A DNA stretch of 64,000 nucleotides, taken from contig NZ_JABWRF020000002.1 in NCBI RefSeq assembly GCF_014268805.2, positions 310,001 through 374,000 on the forward strand. Direction: 5' to 3'. A program made the position numbers and the translations under genes. The stretch's first letter is position 1; each line of letters begins with the position of its first letter. The DNA comes from Pseudomonas farsensis. GTDB taxonomy: Bacteria > Pseudomonadota > Gammaproteobacteria > Pseudomonadales > Pseudomonadaceae. Positions 49,357 to 58,119 of the stretch are shown one piece after another. The notes under the pieces are model-generated. The model did no database searches. It saw only the letters and a program-made list of their open reading frames with translations, and was not told where the DNA came from.

Positions 49357-51360
49357 TCAGCGGACCAGATGCAGGTACTGCATGTGCCGCTCGTACTGGT
49401 CGAGGATGTCGTTGATGATCTGCTCTTTGCTGTAGCCCACCAGGTCGTAGTTCTGGCTGCCTTCGCTCAAGTACACCTCCGCCCGGTAATAACGGCGGTT
49501 CTTCAACTCCTGCGCACCCAGCCCACCCAGCGCGAACGACGGCGTGAAGTAGCCGCGCATCTGCACCTGGTAAATGAACGGCTGTTCCTCGCCATGGCCC
49601 ACCTTGAGGCTGACATTGTCATGGCTCGGGTCGTCCTGGGTCACCAGCACCAGGCCCTTCTGCTCGAACACCTCGCGCACGTCGTCGATGGCCGGGCGCA
49701 CCACGTCGTCCATGAAGCGGTACACCTCATCACGTGACGGGAAGTGCACAGCCTGGCTCAGGCGCTGCCGCCAGCCACCACGACCACGGCGCGACTGGGC
49801 AAACGGCGCCAGCGAGTGCATCTGCGCAATCTGCCGCTGGCTCTCCAGATAGAAGGCCTTGTGCAGGCCCCACATCATGCACAGCAGAATCAGCGAGAAC
49901 GGCAACGACGTCAGCACCACCGCCGACTTCAATGAGTCGATGCTGCCCGCAAACAGCAGGCCGCTGGTCACCAGCGCGGTCATTGCACCCCAGAAGATGC
50001 GCAGCCAGTTCGGCCCGTCCTGGTCGGCATCGCCGCCTTTGGCCGAAAGCGTCGACAGCACCACGGTGCCGGAGTCGGCGGAGGTGACGAAGAACACGAA
50101 ACTGATGAACACCGTCACGGCGATCACCGTCTTGCTCCACGGGTAGGTCTCAAGCAGCAGGTACAGGCTCATCGACGGGTTGTCGATGGCCGACTGGCCC
50201 AGCGCGGTCATGCCGTGGTTGATCACCTGGTCGAGCGCGCTGTTGCCGAAGATCGACATCCACGCCAGGGTGAAGCCCAGCGGAATCAGCAGCACGCCGA
50301 AGACGAACTCGCGGATGGTACGCCCGCGCGAAATGCGCGCAATGAACAGCCCAACGAACGGCGCCCAGGCAATCCACCAGGCCCAGTAGAACACCGTCCA
50401 GCCGCCCAGCCAGTCGCGCTGCTCGCCATAGGCGTAAACATCGAAGCTCTTGCGCGGCAAGGCGCCCAGATAATCGCCAAGGTTCTGGATCAGGGTGTTG
50501 AACAGGTGCTGGGTAGGGCCTGCAAACAGCACGAACAGCAACAGCGCGCAGGCCAGGAACAGGTTGATGTCGCTCATCACCCGCACGCCCTTCTCGACCC
50601 CGGCTACTGCCACGGCCACCGCAGCGCCCATCATCAGGGTAATCAGCAGCACCTGCACCCACTGGCTGTGGCTGATGCCGAACAAGTAATCCAGGCCAGC
50701 GTTCAGGTGCAGCACGCCAAAGCCCATGTCGGCGCCCAGGCCGAACACTGTGGCGATGATGCCGAAGCCATCCACTGCATAGCCGATCGGCCCGTTGATG
50801 CGCTTGCCGATCAGCGGGTACAGCGCCGAACGCAGCGCCAGCGGCAGGTTGTGGCGGTAGGCGAAGTAGGCCAGCGCCATGCCGACGAAGGCAAACACGC
50901 CCCAGCCATGCAGGCCCCAGTGCAGGAACAGTATCTGCATCGCCTGGCGCCCGGCCTCGGCCGTACCCGCCTCGCCCACCGGGGGCTGGAGCATATGGGT
51001 CAGCGGTTCGGAGACGCAGAAGAAGAACAGCGTAATGCTGATACCGGCGGCAAACAGCATGCCCGCCCAGGACAGATAACTGAATTCGGGCTCGTCATGG
51101 TCGGCGCCGAGCTTGATCTTGCCGTAGCCCGACAGCGCGGTAACCACCACGAACACCAGGTACAAGGTCATGGCCAGCATGTAGTACCAGCCGACCGTGT
51201 TGGCCGCCCAGTTTTGCGCAGCCATCAGCCACTCACCAGAGGCCTGTGGGAAGGCGATTACAACAAGGCCGAAGATCAGAATGAAGCTTGCCGCGAAGTA
51301 GAACACCGGGGGGTTCATGCGGACCTTGCCGTTGGCAAGGGAGGGGGTTGATGCACTCAT
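49357..51360 (-). CDS. BCCT-family transporter (BetT-like)
   Basis: 667 residues from the ATG at 51360 (MSASTPSLANGK); the open frame extends 35 codons upstream. Twelve transmembrane segments fill residues 15-510, with the BCCT signature WTVFYWAWWIAWAPFVGLFIARISRGRTIREF. A long cytoplasmic C-terminal domain (about 510-667) resembles that of BetT and is used for osmotic sensing in relatives. The family carries choline, betaine, carnitine and related compounds. Its place between tauD and cysE suggests an organosulfur or quaternary sulfonate substrate, which is inference only. Confidence 0.88.
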   Translation of the reverse strand: MSASTPSLANGKVRMNPPVFYFAASFILIFGLVVIAFPQASGEWLMAAQNWAANTVGWYYMLAMTLYLVFVVVTALSGYGKIKLGADHDEPEFSYLSWAGMLFAAGISITLFFFCVSEPLTHMLQPPVGEAGTAEAGRQAMQILFLHWGLHGWGVFAFVGMALAYFAYRHNLPLALRSALYPLIGKRINGPIGYAVDGFGIIATVFGLGADMGFGVLHLNAGLDYLFGISHSQWVQVLLITLMMGAAVAVAVAGVEKGVRVMSDINLFLACALLLFVLFAGPTQHLFNTLIQNLGDYLGALPRKSFDVYAYGEQRDWLGGWTVFYWAWWIAWAPFVGLFIARISRGRTIREFVFGVLLIPLGFTLAWMSIFGNSALDQVINHGMTALGQSAIDNPSMSLYLLLETYPWSKTVIAVTVFISFVFFVTSADSGTVVLSTLSAKGGDADQDGPNWLRIFWGAMTALVTSGLLFAGSIDSLKSAVVLTSLPFSLILLCMMWGLHKAFYLESQRQIAQMHSLAPFAQSRRGRGGWRQRLSQAVHFPSRDEVYRFMDDVVRPAIDDVREVFEQKGLVLVTQDDPSHDNVSLKVGHGEEQPFIYQVQMRGYFTPSFALGGLGAQELKNRRYYRAEVYLSEGSQNYDLVGYSKEQIINDILDQYERHMQYLHLVR

Positions 51361-51585
51361 CGAACAGGCACCTCGTGGCACGGGAGGTGCGGATTGAACG
51401 GGTTCAGCAAAGGCGGATCCTCCTTTTGAACACCAGCAATGGACCAGCGTTTTTTCGTTGAACAAGCGTTCAAGTTAAACATGGATTGACTATCAATGCG
51501 ACCCGCAAGGGCTGAGCGGCGGTGCCGCCCTGGTTGCATACGGGTCATGTCACAGACATCAAAAACGCAGCTGAGTGCGGTCTTT

Positions 51586-51685
51586 GTAGGAGCGGCCTTG
51601 TGCCGCGAAAGGGGTGCGAAGCGCCCCCGGCGACCCTGCGATCTTGCATAAGGCACATACCCTGAGGCACCAGGCCGCTCATACA
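51586..51685. repeat. Degenerate REP pair (family B) upstream of the BCCT gene
   Basis: A clear left arm GTAGGAGCGGCCTTGTGCCG (51586 on) has a partly decayed right arm CAGGCCGCTCATACAC (about 51670-51685). It lies between the BCCT and serine acetyltransferase genes. Confidence 0.7.
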
Positions 51686-51712
51686 CGCCTGACCGCGTCG
51701 AGCCGCGACTGC

Positions 51713-52651
51713 TCAAAGCGCCTTTTTACCCTCGCAATCAAGCTGCAGATTGGCCTGGGTGATGTTGCTTTCAGCCGGCACGCTGCGGGTCAGCCAGACG
51801 TTACCGCCGATGGTCGAGCCTTTGCCGATGGTGATGCGGCCCAGAATGGTCGCACCGGCATAGATCACCACGTCGTCCTCGACAATCGGGTGACGCGCCA
51901 GGCCCTTGTGCAGGGTGCCCGATTCGTCGCTGGGGAAGCGCTTGGCGCCCAGCGTCACAGCCTGGTAAATCCGCACCCGCTCGCCAATGATCGCCGTCTC
52001 GCCAATTACCACGCCGGTGCCATGGTCGATGAAGAAGCTCTGGCCAATCTGCGCGCCGGGGTGGATGTCGATGCCGGTTGCCGAATGCGCCAACTCGGCG
52101 ATGATCCGCGCCAGCAGCGGCAGGCCAGCCTGGTACAAATGGTGCGCAAGGCGATGGTGAATCACCGCAAGAATGCCGGGGTAGCACAGCAGCACTTCAT
52201 CGACGCTGCGCGCAGCCGGGTCGCCGTGGTAGGCGGCCAGCACATCGGTGTCCAGCAGCACGCGCAGCTGCGGCAAGGCGGCTGCAAAGCCCTGAATCAG
52301 GCGCAGGGCATGGGCGTCGACGTTCTCGACGTCGGCCTTGCCGTGGCGGGCCGCGTAGCGCAGCTCCAGGCGCGCCTGCGCCAGCAGTGCAGTGAGGGCC
52401 ACGTCGAGGGTGTGGCCAACATAGAAATCTTCGCTTTCTTCGCGCAGGTCTACAGGCCCCAGGCGCATCGGGAACAGCGCACCGCACAGGTGTTCGAGGA
52501 TCTGGCGCAGCGCCTCGCGCGAGGGCAATTCACGCCCGCCATGCTCGCCGCTGCACCGGCCATTGCCACTGCGCCACTGTTCACGGGCGCTACGCAGGCC
52601 ACTGACAATGGCAGGCAGCTGCCACTGCATGGATATTGGGTGTTCGCTCAC
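51713..52651 (-). CDS. Serine O-acetyltransferase (EpsC/CysE type)
   Basis: 312 residues from a GTG at 52651 with strong AGGAG upstream; the longer open frame runs through a REP element and is rejected. An extended N-terminal helical domain (1-190) precedes left-handed beta-helix hexapeptide repeats: GIDIHPGAQIGQSFFIDHGTGVVIGETAIIGERVRIYQ (about 205-245). The catalytic histidine lies in IDHGTG. It makes O-acetylserine for cysteine synthesis. O-acetylserine also induces CysB regulons, which suits its place beside a cystine importer. It is longer than the housekeeping CysE and probably a sulfur-starvation isozyme. Confidence 0.9.
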   Translation of the reverse strand: MSEHPISMQWQLPAIVSGLRSAREQWRSGNGRCSGEHGGRELPSREALRQILEHLCGALFPMRLGPVDLREESEDFYVGHTLDVALTALLAQARLELRYAARHGKADVENVDAHALRLIQGFAAALPQLRVLLDTDVLAAYHGDPAARSVDEVLLCYPGILAVIHHRLAHHLYQAGLPLLARIIAELAHSATGIDIHPGAQIGQSFFIDHGTGVVIGETAIIGERVRIYQAVTLGAKRFPSDESGTLHKGLARHPIVEDDVVIYAGATILGRITIGKGSTIGGNVWLTRSVPAESNITQANLQLDCEGKKAL

Positions 52652-52690
52652 GGTGTTCTCCTGCCAGGCCATTTTCCGGGTGCTTGTCCC

Positions 52691-52744
52691 CGTGGGAGCG
52701 GGCTTGCCCCGCGATGGCGCTCGCGGGGCAAGCCCGCTCCCACA
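52691..52744. repeat. Inverted REP pair (family A) upstream of the serine acetyltransferase gene
   Basis: GTGGGAGCGGGCTTGCCCCG and its complement are separated by only a few bases, giving an almost continuous hairpin. It lies 40 bases before the GTG start and between divergent genes. Confidence 0.85.
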
Positions 52745-52954
52745 AGTGCTCAGAGTTGTAGTGCCATCACCATACGACAAATCCCCCTCTTGGAAAAAAC
52801 AACGCTTTATTCCATTCTGCGCGCAGTCGGGCATAAGCAACGCTGACGGGCCGTCCATTCGTGACTACCCTCAACCCTGCCACGGGATGGCAATCTGCTC
52901 ACAGGGAATAACAACCGGTTTTTTTATTATTTCCAGGCCTATACAGCCCACCTT

Positions 52955-52960
52955 TATAGT
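52955..52960 (+). promoter_or_regulatory. Candidate -10 element for the tcy-type operon
   Basis: TATAGT (five of six), 39 bases before tcyA. The -35 region (TCCAGG) is weak, as expected for an activator-dependent promoter. Between the REP pair and this site no gene is seen. Confidence 0.4.
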
Positions 52961-52998
52961 TGCCACCCACTACTTACACCACAAGCGCGGGGCCACAC

Positions 52999-53793
52999 AT
53001 GACCAGATTCGCCAAACCGATCCTCAACGCAAGCCTGGCGCTGCTGCTGGGTGCAGGCCTGCTCGGCCAGGCCTTTGCCGGCGAGCAACTGAAGACCATC
53101 CAGGAAAAGGGCGTGATCAACGTCGGCCTCGAAGGCACCTACCCACCGTTCAGCTTCCAGGACGAAAACGGCAAGCTCACCGGCTTCGAAGTCGAGCTGT
53201 CCGAGCTGCTGGCCAAGGAGCTTGGCGTCAAGGCTAAGGTGCAACCAACCAAGTGGGACGGCATCCTTGCGGCCCTGGAGTCCAAGCGGCTGGACGTCGT
53301 CATCAACCAGGTGACCATCTCTGACGAGCGCAAGAAGAAATACGACTTCTCCGAGCCTTACACGATCTCCGGCATCCAGGCGCTGATCCTGAAGAAAAAG
53401 GCCGAGCAGCTGAACATCAAGAGCGCACAGGACCTGGCCGGCAAAAAGGTCGGTGTGGGCCTGGGCACCAACTACGAGCAGTGGGTGAAAAAGGACGTGC
53501 CTAAGGCTGACGTGCGCACCTACGAAGACGACCCAAGCAAGTTTGCCGACCTGCGCAACGGCCGTATCGACGCCATTCTGGTCGACCGCCTGGCCGCACT
53601 CGAATACGCGCAAAAAGCCAAGGACACCCAGCTGGCTGGCGATGCCTTCTCGCGCCTCGAAAGCGGCGTAGCCCTGCGCAAAGGTGAACCGGAGCTGCTG
53701 GCCGCCATCAACAAGGCGCTGGACAAGCTCAAGGCTGACGGCACCCTGGCCAAGCTGTCCGAGAAATACTTCGGTGCTGATGTCACCCAATGA
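52999..53793 (+). CDS. tcyA: Cystine ABC transporter periplasmic binding protein (TcyA/FliY type)
   Basis: 264 residues from the ATG at 52999. Signal peptide 1-27 (cleavage after GQAFA). Class 3 solute-binding fold with KGVINVGLEGTYPPFSFQDENGKLTGFEVELSELLAKELG and the LDVVINQVTISDERKKKYDFSEPY motif. It binds cystine or a related amino acid. Its stop overlaps the permease start by four bases. Confidence 0.92.
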   Translation: MTRFAKPILNASLALLLGAGLLGQAFAGEQLKTIQEKGVINVGLEGTYPPFSFQDENGKLTGFEVELSELLAKELGVKAKVQPTKWDGILAALESKRLDVVINQVTISDERKKKYDFSEPYTISGIQALILKKKAEQLNIKSAQDLAGKKVGVGLGTNYEQWVKKDVPKADVRTYEDDPSKFADLRNGRIDAILVDRLAALEYAQKAKDTQLAGDAFSRLESGVALRKGEPELLAAINKALDKLKADGTLAKLSEKYFGADVTQ

Positions 53794-54458
53794 TCCCTGA
53801 AAGCCTGCAACTCGTTGCCGACTCCGCGCCCTTCCTGTTGAAGGGCGCAGGCTACACGGTGCTGCTCAGCGTTGGCGGCATGTTCTTCGGCCTGGTGCTG
53901 GGCTTTGCCCTGGCGCTGATGCGGTTGTCGAAGATCCTGCCGCTGGACTGGCTGGCGCGTATCTATGTGTCGTTCTTCCGAGGCACGCCGCTGCTGGTGC
54001 AGCTGTTCGTGATCTACTTCGGCATGCCGCAGATCGGCATCGAACTCGACCCCATCCCCGCCTCGCTGATCGGCCTGTCGCTGAACATGGCGGCGTATAT
54101 CTGTGAAATCCTGCGTGCGGCGATCTCCTCGATCGACCGTGGCCAGTGGGAAGCTGCAGCGTCCATCGGCATGACCCGCACCCAGGCCATGCGCCGGGCG
54201 ATCCTGCCGCAGGCGCTGCGCACAGCCCTGCCGCCGTTGGGCAACAGCTTTATCTCGCTGGTCAAGGACACCGCGCTGGCGGCCACCATCCAGGTGCCCG
54301 AGCTGTTCCGCCAGGCGCAGCTGATTACCGCGCGTACCCTTGAAGTGTTCACCATGTACGTGGCGGTGGCAGTGATCTACTGGGTCCTCTGCAGCATCCT
54401 TGCGCACTTCCAGAACCGCATGGAAGCGCGGGTCAACCAGCACGACGTGGAGCGCTGA
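53790..54458 (+). CDS. tcyL: Cystine ABC transporter permease (TcyL/YecS type)
   Basis: 222 residues with about five membrane helices and the EAA loop EAAASIGMTRTQAMRRAILPQALRTALPPLGN. The start SFFRGTPLLVQLFVIYFGMPQIGIEL segment is typical of polar amino acid permeases. It forms the inner-membrane channel. The ATPase gene begins three bases after its stop. Confidence 0.92.
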   Translation: MIPESLQLVADSAPFLLKGAGYTVLLSVGGMFFGLVLGFALALMRLSKILPLDWLARIYVSFFRGTPLLVQLFVIYFGMPQIGIELDPIPASLIGLSLNMAAYICEILRAAISSIDRGQWEAAASIGMTRTQAMRRAILPQALRTALPPLGNSFISLVKDTALAATIQVPELFRQAQLITARTLEVFTMYVAVAVIYWVLCSILAHFQNRMEARVNQHDVER

Positions 54459-54460
54459 AG

Positions 54461-55222
54461 ATGATCGTAGTAGAAGGCCTGACCAAGCGGTTCAATGGCC
54501 AGACCGTGCTCAAGGGCATCGACCTGACCGTGCAGCCTGGCGAAGTGGTGGCCATCATCGGCCCCAGCGGCTCGGGCAAGACCACCTTCCTGCGCTGCCT
54601 GAACCTGCTGGAAACCCCCGACGCCGGGCGCATCCAGGTGGGCGACATCCGTATCGACGCCAACGTGTCGCTGGGCAGCCAGCAAGGCGCGATCCGCCGT
54701 CTGCGCCAGCAGGCCGGGTTCGTGTTCCAGAACTTCAACCTGTTCCCGCACCGCACGGCCCTGGAAAACGTCATCGAGGGGCCGGTGATCGTCAAGAAGA
54801 CCCCGCGTGAGCAAGCCATCGAGCTTGGCCGAAGGCTACTGGCCAAGGTTGGCCTGGCCGGGCGTGAAGACGCCTACCCGCGGCGCCTGTCCGGTGGCCA
54901 GCAGCAGCGCGTGGCCATCGCCCGGGCGCTGGCCATGGAGCCTGAGGTGATCCTGTTCGACGAACCCACCTCGGCGCTCGACCCGGAGCTTGTGGGCGAA
55001 GTGCTGGAAACCATTCGTGGCCTGGCCGAAGAGAAACGCACCATGGTCATCGTCACCCATGAGATGAGCTTTGCCCGGGATGTGGCCAACCGCGTGGTGT
55101 TTTTCGACAAGGGCGTGATCGTCGAGCAGGGTGAGGCCAAGGCGCTGTTCGCCAACCCCCAGCAGGAGCGCACGCGGCAGTTTCTGAGCAAGTTCCTGGG
55201 TACTGCAGCAGCGCAGGATTGA
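54461..55222 (+). CDS. tcyN: Cystine ABC transporter ATP-binding protein (TcyN/YecC type)
   Basis: 253 residues. Walker [10 protein letters not shown] (about 34-42), Q-loop FVFQNFNLFPHRTALENV, signature LSGGQQQRVAIARAL, Walker B VILFDEPTSALDPEL and the switch THEMSFA are complete. It drives the importer with the two genes upstream. A REP pair 15 bases after the stop likely ends the transcript. Confidence 0.93.
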   Translation: MIVVEGLTKRFNGQTVLKGIDLTVQPGEVVAIIGPSGSGKTTFLRCLNLLETPDAGRIQVGDIRIDANVSLGSQQGAIRRLRQQAGFVFQNFNLFPHRTALENVIEGPVIVKKTPREQAIELGRRLLAKVGLAGREDAYPRRLSGGQQQRVAIARALAMEPEVILFDEPTSALDPELVGEVLETIRGLAEEKRTMVIVTHEMSFARDVANRVVFFDKGVIVEQGEAKALFANPQQERTRQFLSKFLGTAAAQD

Positions 55223-55236
55223 TACAGCTTTACACG

Positions 55237-55347
55237 GTAGGAGCGGCCTTGTGCCGCGATGGGCTGCAACGCAGCCCCAGCGATTGCGCATGAAGCACAG
55301 ACACTGGGGCTGCGTTGCAGCCCATCGCGGCACAAGGCCGCTCCTAC
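55237..55347. repeat. Inverted REP pair (family B) downstream of the cystine transporter operon
   Basis: GTAGGAGCGGCCTTGTGCCG (55237 on) and its complement (ending 55347) enclose two CTGCAACGCAGCCCC-type hairpins. It separates the tcy-type and sfn-type operons. Confidence 0.85.
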
Positions 55348-55477
55348 ACAAAAGACCGCGTCGCTTATGGTTTTGCGATGGGAGCAGAGCAGACTTGTGC
55401 AAAACCACCAACCCAGCTCTTCTATTCATATTCCAAAGAGTTAGTTCATAAACTTTTAATAAGCCATTAGGGTATAT

Positions 55478-55496
55478 CCACCGGACCACCGGACCA
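55478..55496 (+). promoter_or_regulatory. Tandem CCACCGGA repeat upstream of the sfn-type operon
   Basis: CCACCGGA occurs twice head to tail (55478-55485, 55486-55493) and is followed by CCA. It lies just after a possible -10 TATATC (55473-55478) with a weak -35. It may be a regulator-binding site or a leader RNA feature. Nothing else coding is seen in 55348-55551. Confidence 0.3.
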
Positions 55497-55551
55497 GCAA
55501 ACGTCGGCCGCCAACCAATAAGGCGGCCCCAACTATTTTGTGAGGTCAACG

Positions 55552-55620
55552 ATGGTCAGGGTCACAATCACCCCAGTGCGTAACGCCAGGGCATTGAGTG
55601 CAGCCAAGGAGCGGCACTGA
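55552..55620 (+). CDS. Possible 22-residue leader peptide coupled to the first SfnB gene
   Basis: ATG at 55552 with GAGG eight bases upstream opens a 22-codon frame (MVRVTITPVRNARALSAAKE, then RH) whose TGA overlaps the ATG of the next gene (TGATG at 55618-55622). The product is basic, without cysteine or methionine beyond the start. Translational coupling or an attenuation-like role in the sulfur response is possible. It is too short to be sure that it is translated. Confidence 0.45.
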   Translation: MVRVTITPVRNARALSAAKERH

Positions 55621-56861
55621 TGTCCAGCCAGCCAACCAAACCCCTGCATAGCGATATCGACAGCTCGCCACCGCTGCTGCCGGCCAAGGTGCTGCGCAAC
55701 GACGCAGAAGCCCTGCAAGCCGCCCGCGAACTGGCCGAGGCCGCCCGCCAGCAAGCCTCGCGCCGCGATCAGCAACGCAAGCTGCCGTGGGCAGAAATCG
55801 AACAGTTCACCCGCAGCGGCCTGGGCAGCATCAGCGTGCCCAAGGCCTATGGCGGCCCGCAAGTCTCCTTCGAAACCACTGCCGAAGTATTCCGCCTGAT
55901 CAGCGCCGCAGACCCGGCGCTGGGGCAAATCCCGCAGAACCAGTTCGGCATGCTGCAACTGGTCAACCTGACCGCCACCGAAGCGCAGAAGCAACGCATC
56001 TTCCGCTCGGTGCTGGACGGCTGGCGTATCGGCAATGCCGGCCCCGAGCGCAGCACCAAGGACACCCTCACCCTCAAGGCGCGCATCACCCGCGAAGGCG
56101 AAGGTTTTGTCGTCAGCGGCGAGAAGTTCTATTCCACCGGCGCCCTGTACGCGCACTGGGTCACGGTCAAGGCACTGGATGACCAAGGCCGCCAGCGCCT
56201 GGCGTTCGTGCGCCGTGGCAGCCCTGGCCTGCGCATCGTCGACGACTGGTCAGGCTTCGGCCAACGCACCACCGCCAGCGGCACCGTGTTGCTGGACCAG
56301 GTACCGGTAGAGGCAGAGCTGGTGCTGGACAACTGGCGCCAGCGTGACGTGCCGAATATCCAGGGCGCCAGCTCGCAGCTGGTGCAGGCGGCCATCGACG
56401 CAGGCATTGCCGAAGCCGCCATCAACGACGCCATCGCCTTTGTACGTGAAAAATCCAGGCCGTGGATCGAAGCCAAGGTCGAGCGCGCCAGCGATGACCC
56501 TTACGTCATCGCCGACATCGGCCGCCTGAAACTCGACTTGCATGCCGCCGAGGCGCTGCTGCGCAAGGCCGGCAGGGTGCTTGACGAAGTCAACGCCGCG
56601 CCCATCGACGCCGCCTCCGCCGCCCGTGCCTCGATTGCCGTGGCCGAAGCCAAGGTGCTCACCACCGAGATCGCCCTGCAAGCCAGCGAAAAGCTCTTCG
56701 AGCTGGCCGGCAGCCGCGCCAGCCTTGCCGAATTCAACCTGGACCGGCACTGGCGCAATGCCCGGGTGCACACCCTGCATGACCCGGTGCGCTGGAAGTA
56801 CCACGCGGTCGGCGCCTACTACCTCAACGGCACCCTGCCCGCCCGCCATTCCTGGATCTGA
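55620..56861 (+). CDS. SfnB/DszC-family sulfur acquisition oxidoreductase (copy 1)
   Basis: 413 residues with the acyl-CoA dehydrogenase-like fold of flavin-dependent DszC and SfnB proteins: GLGSISVPKAYGGPQVSFETTAEVFRLISAADPALGQIPQN and the C-terminal NLDRHWRNARVHTLHDPVRWKYHAVG signature. Such enzymes oxidise organosulfur compounds with reduced flavin from a separate reductase. The substrate is not known. The start is coupled to a 22-codon upstream ORF and has AAGGAG upstream. The second copy follows 76 bases later. Confidence 0.9.
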   Translation: MSSQPTKPLHSDIDSSPPLLPAKVLRNDAEALQAARELAEAARQQASRRDQQRKLPWAEIEQFTRSGLGSISVPKAYGGPQVSFETTAEVFRLISAADPALGQIPQNQFGMLQLVNLTATEAQKQRIFRSVLDGWRIGNAGPERSTKDTLTLKARITREGEGFVVSGEKFYSTGALYAHWVTVKALDDQGRQRLAFVRRGSPGLRIVDDWSGFGQRTTASGTVLLDQVPVEAELVLDNWRQRDVPNIQGASSQLVQAAIDAGIAEAAINDAIAFVREKSRPWIEAKVERASDDPYVIADIGRLKLDLHAAEALLRKAGRVLDEVNAAPIDAASAARASIAVAEAKVLTTEIALQASEKLFELAGSRASLAEFNLDRHWRNARVHTLHDPVRWKYHAVGAYYLNGTLPARHSWI

Positions 56862-56895
56862 AACATTGCCCATCAACCGGCAAGCCAGCCCCCTT

Positions 56896-56920
56896 GTGGG
56901 AGCGGGCTTGCCCCGCGATG
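56896..56920 (+). repeat. Single REP half-site (family A) between the two SfnB genes
   Basis: GTGGGAGCGGGCTTGCCCCG without a partner, inside an otherwise tight operon, ending about 17 bases before the start of the second gene. Confidence 0.75.
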
Positions 56921-56937
56921 GGCCCTCGGAGAGCACC

Positions 56938-58119
56938 ATGACTGCATCCCTTATCACCAGCGACGCCCAGGCCCTGGCTGTCGCCGAAGAAATCGCCGTG
57001 CTGCTGCGCCCTGAAAGCGCCACCCGCGACCGCGAGCGCCGCCTGCCCCACGCCGAACTCGACCGCTTCGTGCAATCGGGCCTGTGGGGCATCAGCGTGC
57101 CCAAGGCCTTTGGCGGCGCGGGCGTGTCCAACGCCACCCTGGCCAAGGTCGTTGCCCGCATCGCCCAGGCCGACGCCTCCATCGGGCAGATCCCGCAGAA
57201 CCACTACTACGCCCTGGAAGTGCTGCGCGTTAACGGTACCCCCGAACAACAGCAGCGCCTGTACGCCGAAGTGCTGGCGGGCCGGCGTTTCGGCAATGCC
57301 CTGGCCGAAATCGGCACCAAGAATGCCCACGAGCGCACCACCCGCCTGACCCGCGACGGCGACCAGTTGCGCATCAATGGCCGCAAGTTCTACTGCACTG
57401 GCGCCTTGTACGCCCAACGTATCCCGACCTTGGTCATCGATGAACAGGATGCCCAGCACCTGGCCTTCGTCCCCGCCGACAGCCACGGCCTGCAAGTGAT
57501 CGATGACTGGAGCGGCTTCGGCCAACGCACCACCGGCAGCGGCTCGGTGGTATTCGACAACGTGCAGGTGCGTAGCGAAGACGTGGTGCCGTTCGGCAGC
57601 GCCTTCGAGCGCCCAACCACGGTCGGCCCACTGGCGCAGATTCTCCACGCAGCCATCGACACCGGCATTGCCCGCGCAGCCTTCGAAGACGCCCTGCACT
57701 TCGTGCGCACCCGCAGCCGGCCCTGGGTCGATTCCGGCCTGGACAAAGCCTGCGATGACCCACTGACGCTCAAGAGCTTCGGCCACCTGGCGATCCGCTT
57801 GCACGCCACCGAAGCCTTGCTGGAACGCGCCGGAGAGATCCTCGACCGCGCCCAACACGACAGCAGCGCCGACAACGTCGCCGCCGCGTCCATCGCCGTG
57901 GCCGAGGCGCGGGCGATCAGCACCGAAATCTCGCTGGCCGCCGGCACCACACTGTTCGAACTGGCCGGCAGCCAGGCCACATTGGCCGAGCACAACCTCG
58001 ACCGCCACTGGCGCAACGCCCGCGTGCACACCCTGCACGACCCGGTGCGCTGGAAATACCACGCCATCGGCAACTACTACCTCAACGACGAAAACCCGCC
58101 ACGCCGGGGGACCATCTGA
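56938..58119 (+). CDS. SfnB/DszC-family sulfur acquisition oxidoreductase (copy 2)
   Basis: 393 residues from the ATG at 56938 with GGAGAG upstream; the open frame extends back into the first copy. It is homologous to copy 1 along the whole length: GLWGISVPKAFGGAGVSNATLAKVVARIAQADASIGQIPQN and the shared C-terminal NLDRHWRNARVHTLHDPVRWKYHAIG. The two copies have clearly diverged and may handle different substrates. Its stop overlaps the next start (TGATG). Confidence 0.9.
   Translation: MTASLITSDAQALAVAEEIAVLLRPESATRDRERRLPHAELDRFVQSGLWGISVPKAFGGAGVSNATLAKVVARIAQADASIGQIPQNHYYALEVLRVNGTPEQQQRLYAEVLAGRRFGNALAEIGTKNAHERTTRLTRDGDQLRINGRKFYCTGALYAQRIPTLVIDEQDAQHLAFVPADSHGLQVIDDWSGFGQRTTGSGSVVFDNVQVRSEDVVPFGSAFERPTTVGPLAQILHAAIDTGIARAAFEDALHFVRTRSRPWVDSGLDKACDDPLTLKSFGHLAIRLHATEALLERAGEILDRAQHDSSADNVAAASIAVAEARAISTEISLAAGTTLFELAGSQATLAEHNLDRHWRNARVHTLHDPVRWKYHAIGNYYLNDENPPRRGTI

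Noticed and set aside
51361..51465. 35-codon N-terminal extension of the BCCT gene
   Set aside because: No homology to the family start, and the ATG at 51360 fits the usual BCCT N-terminus.
52652..52858. Longer N-terminus of the serine acetyltransferase starting at 52858
   Set aside because: It would translate through a REP hairpin. The GTG at 52651 has a strong ribosome site.
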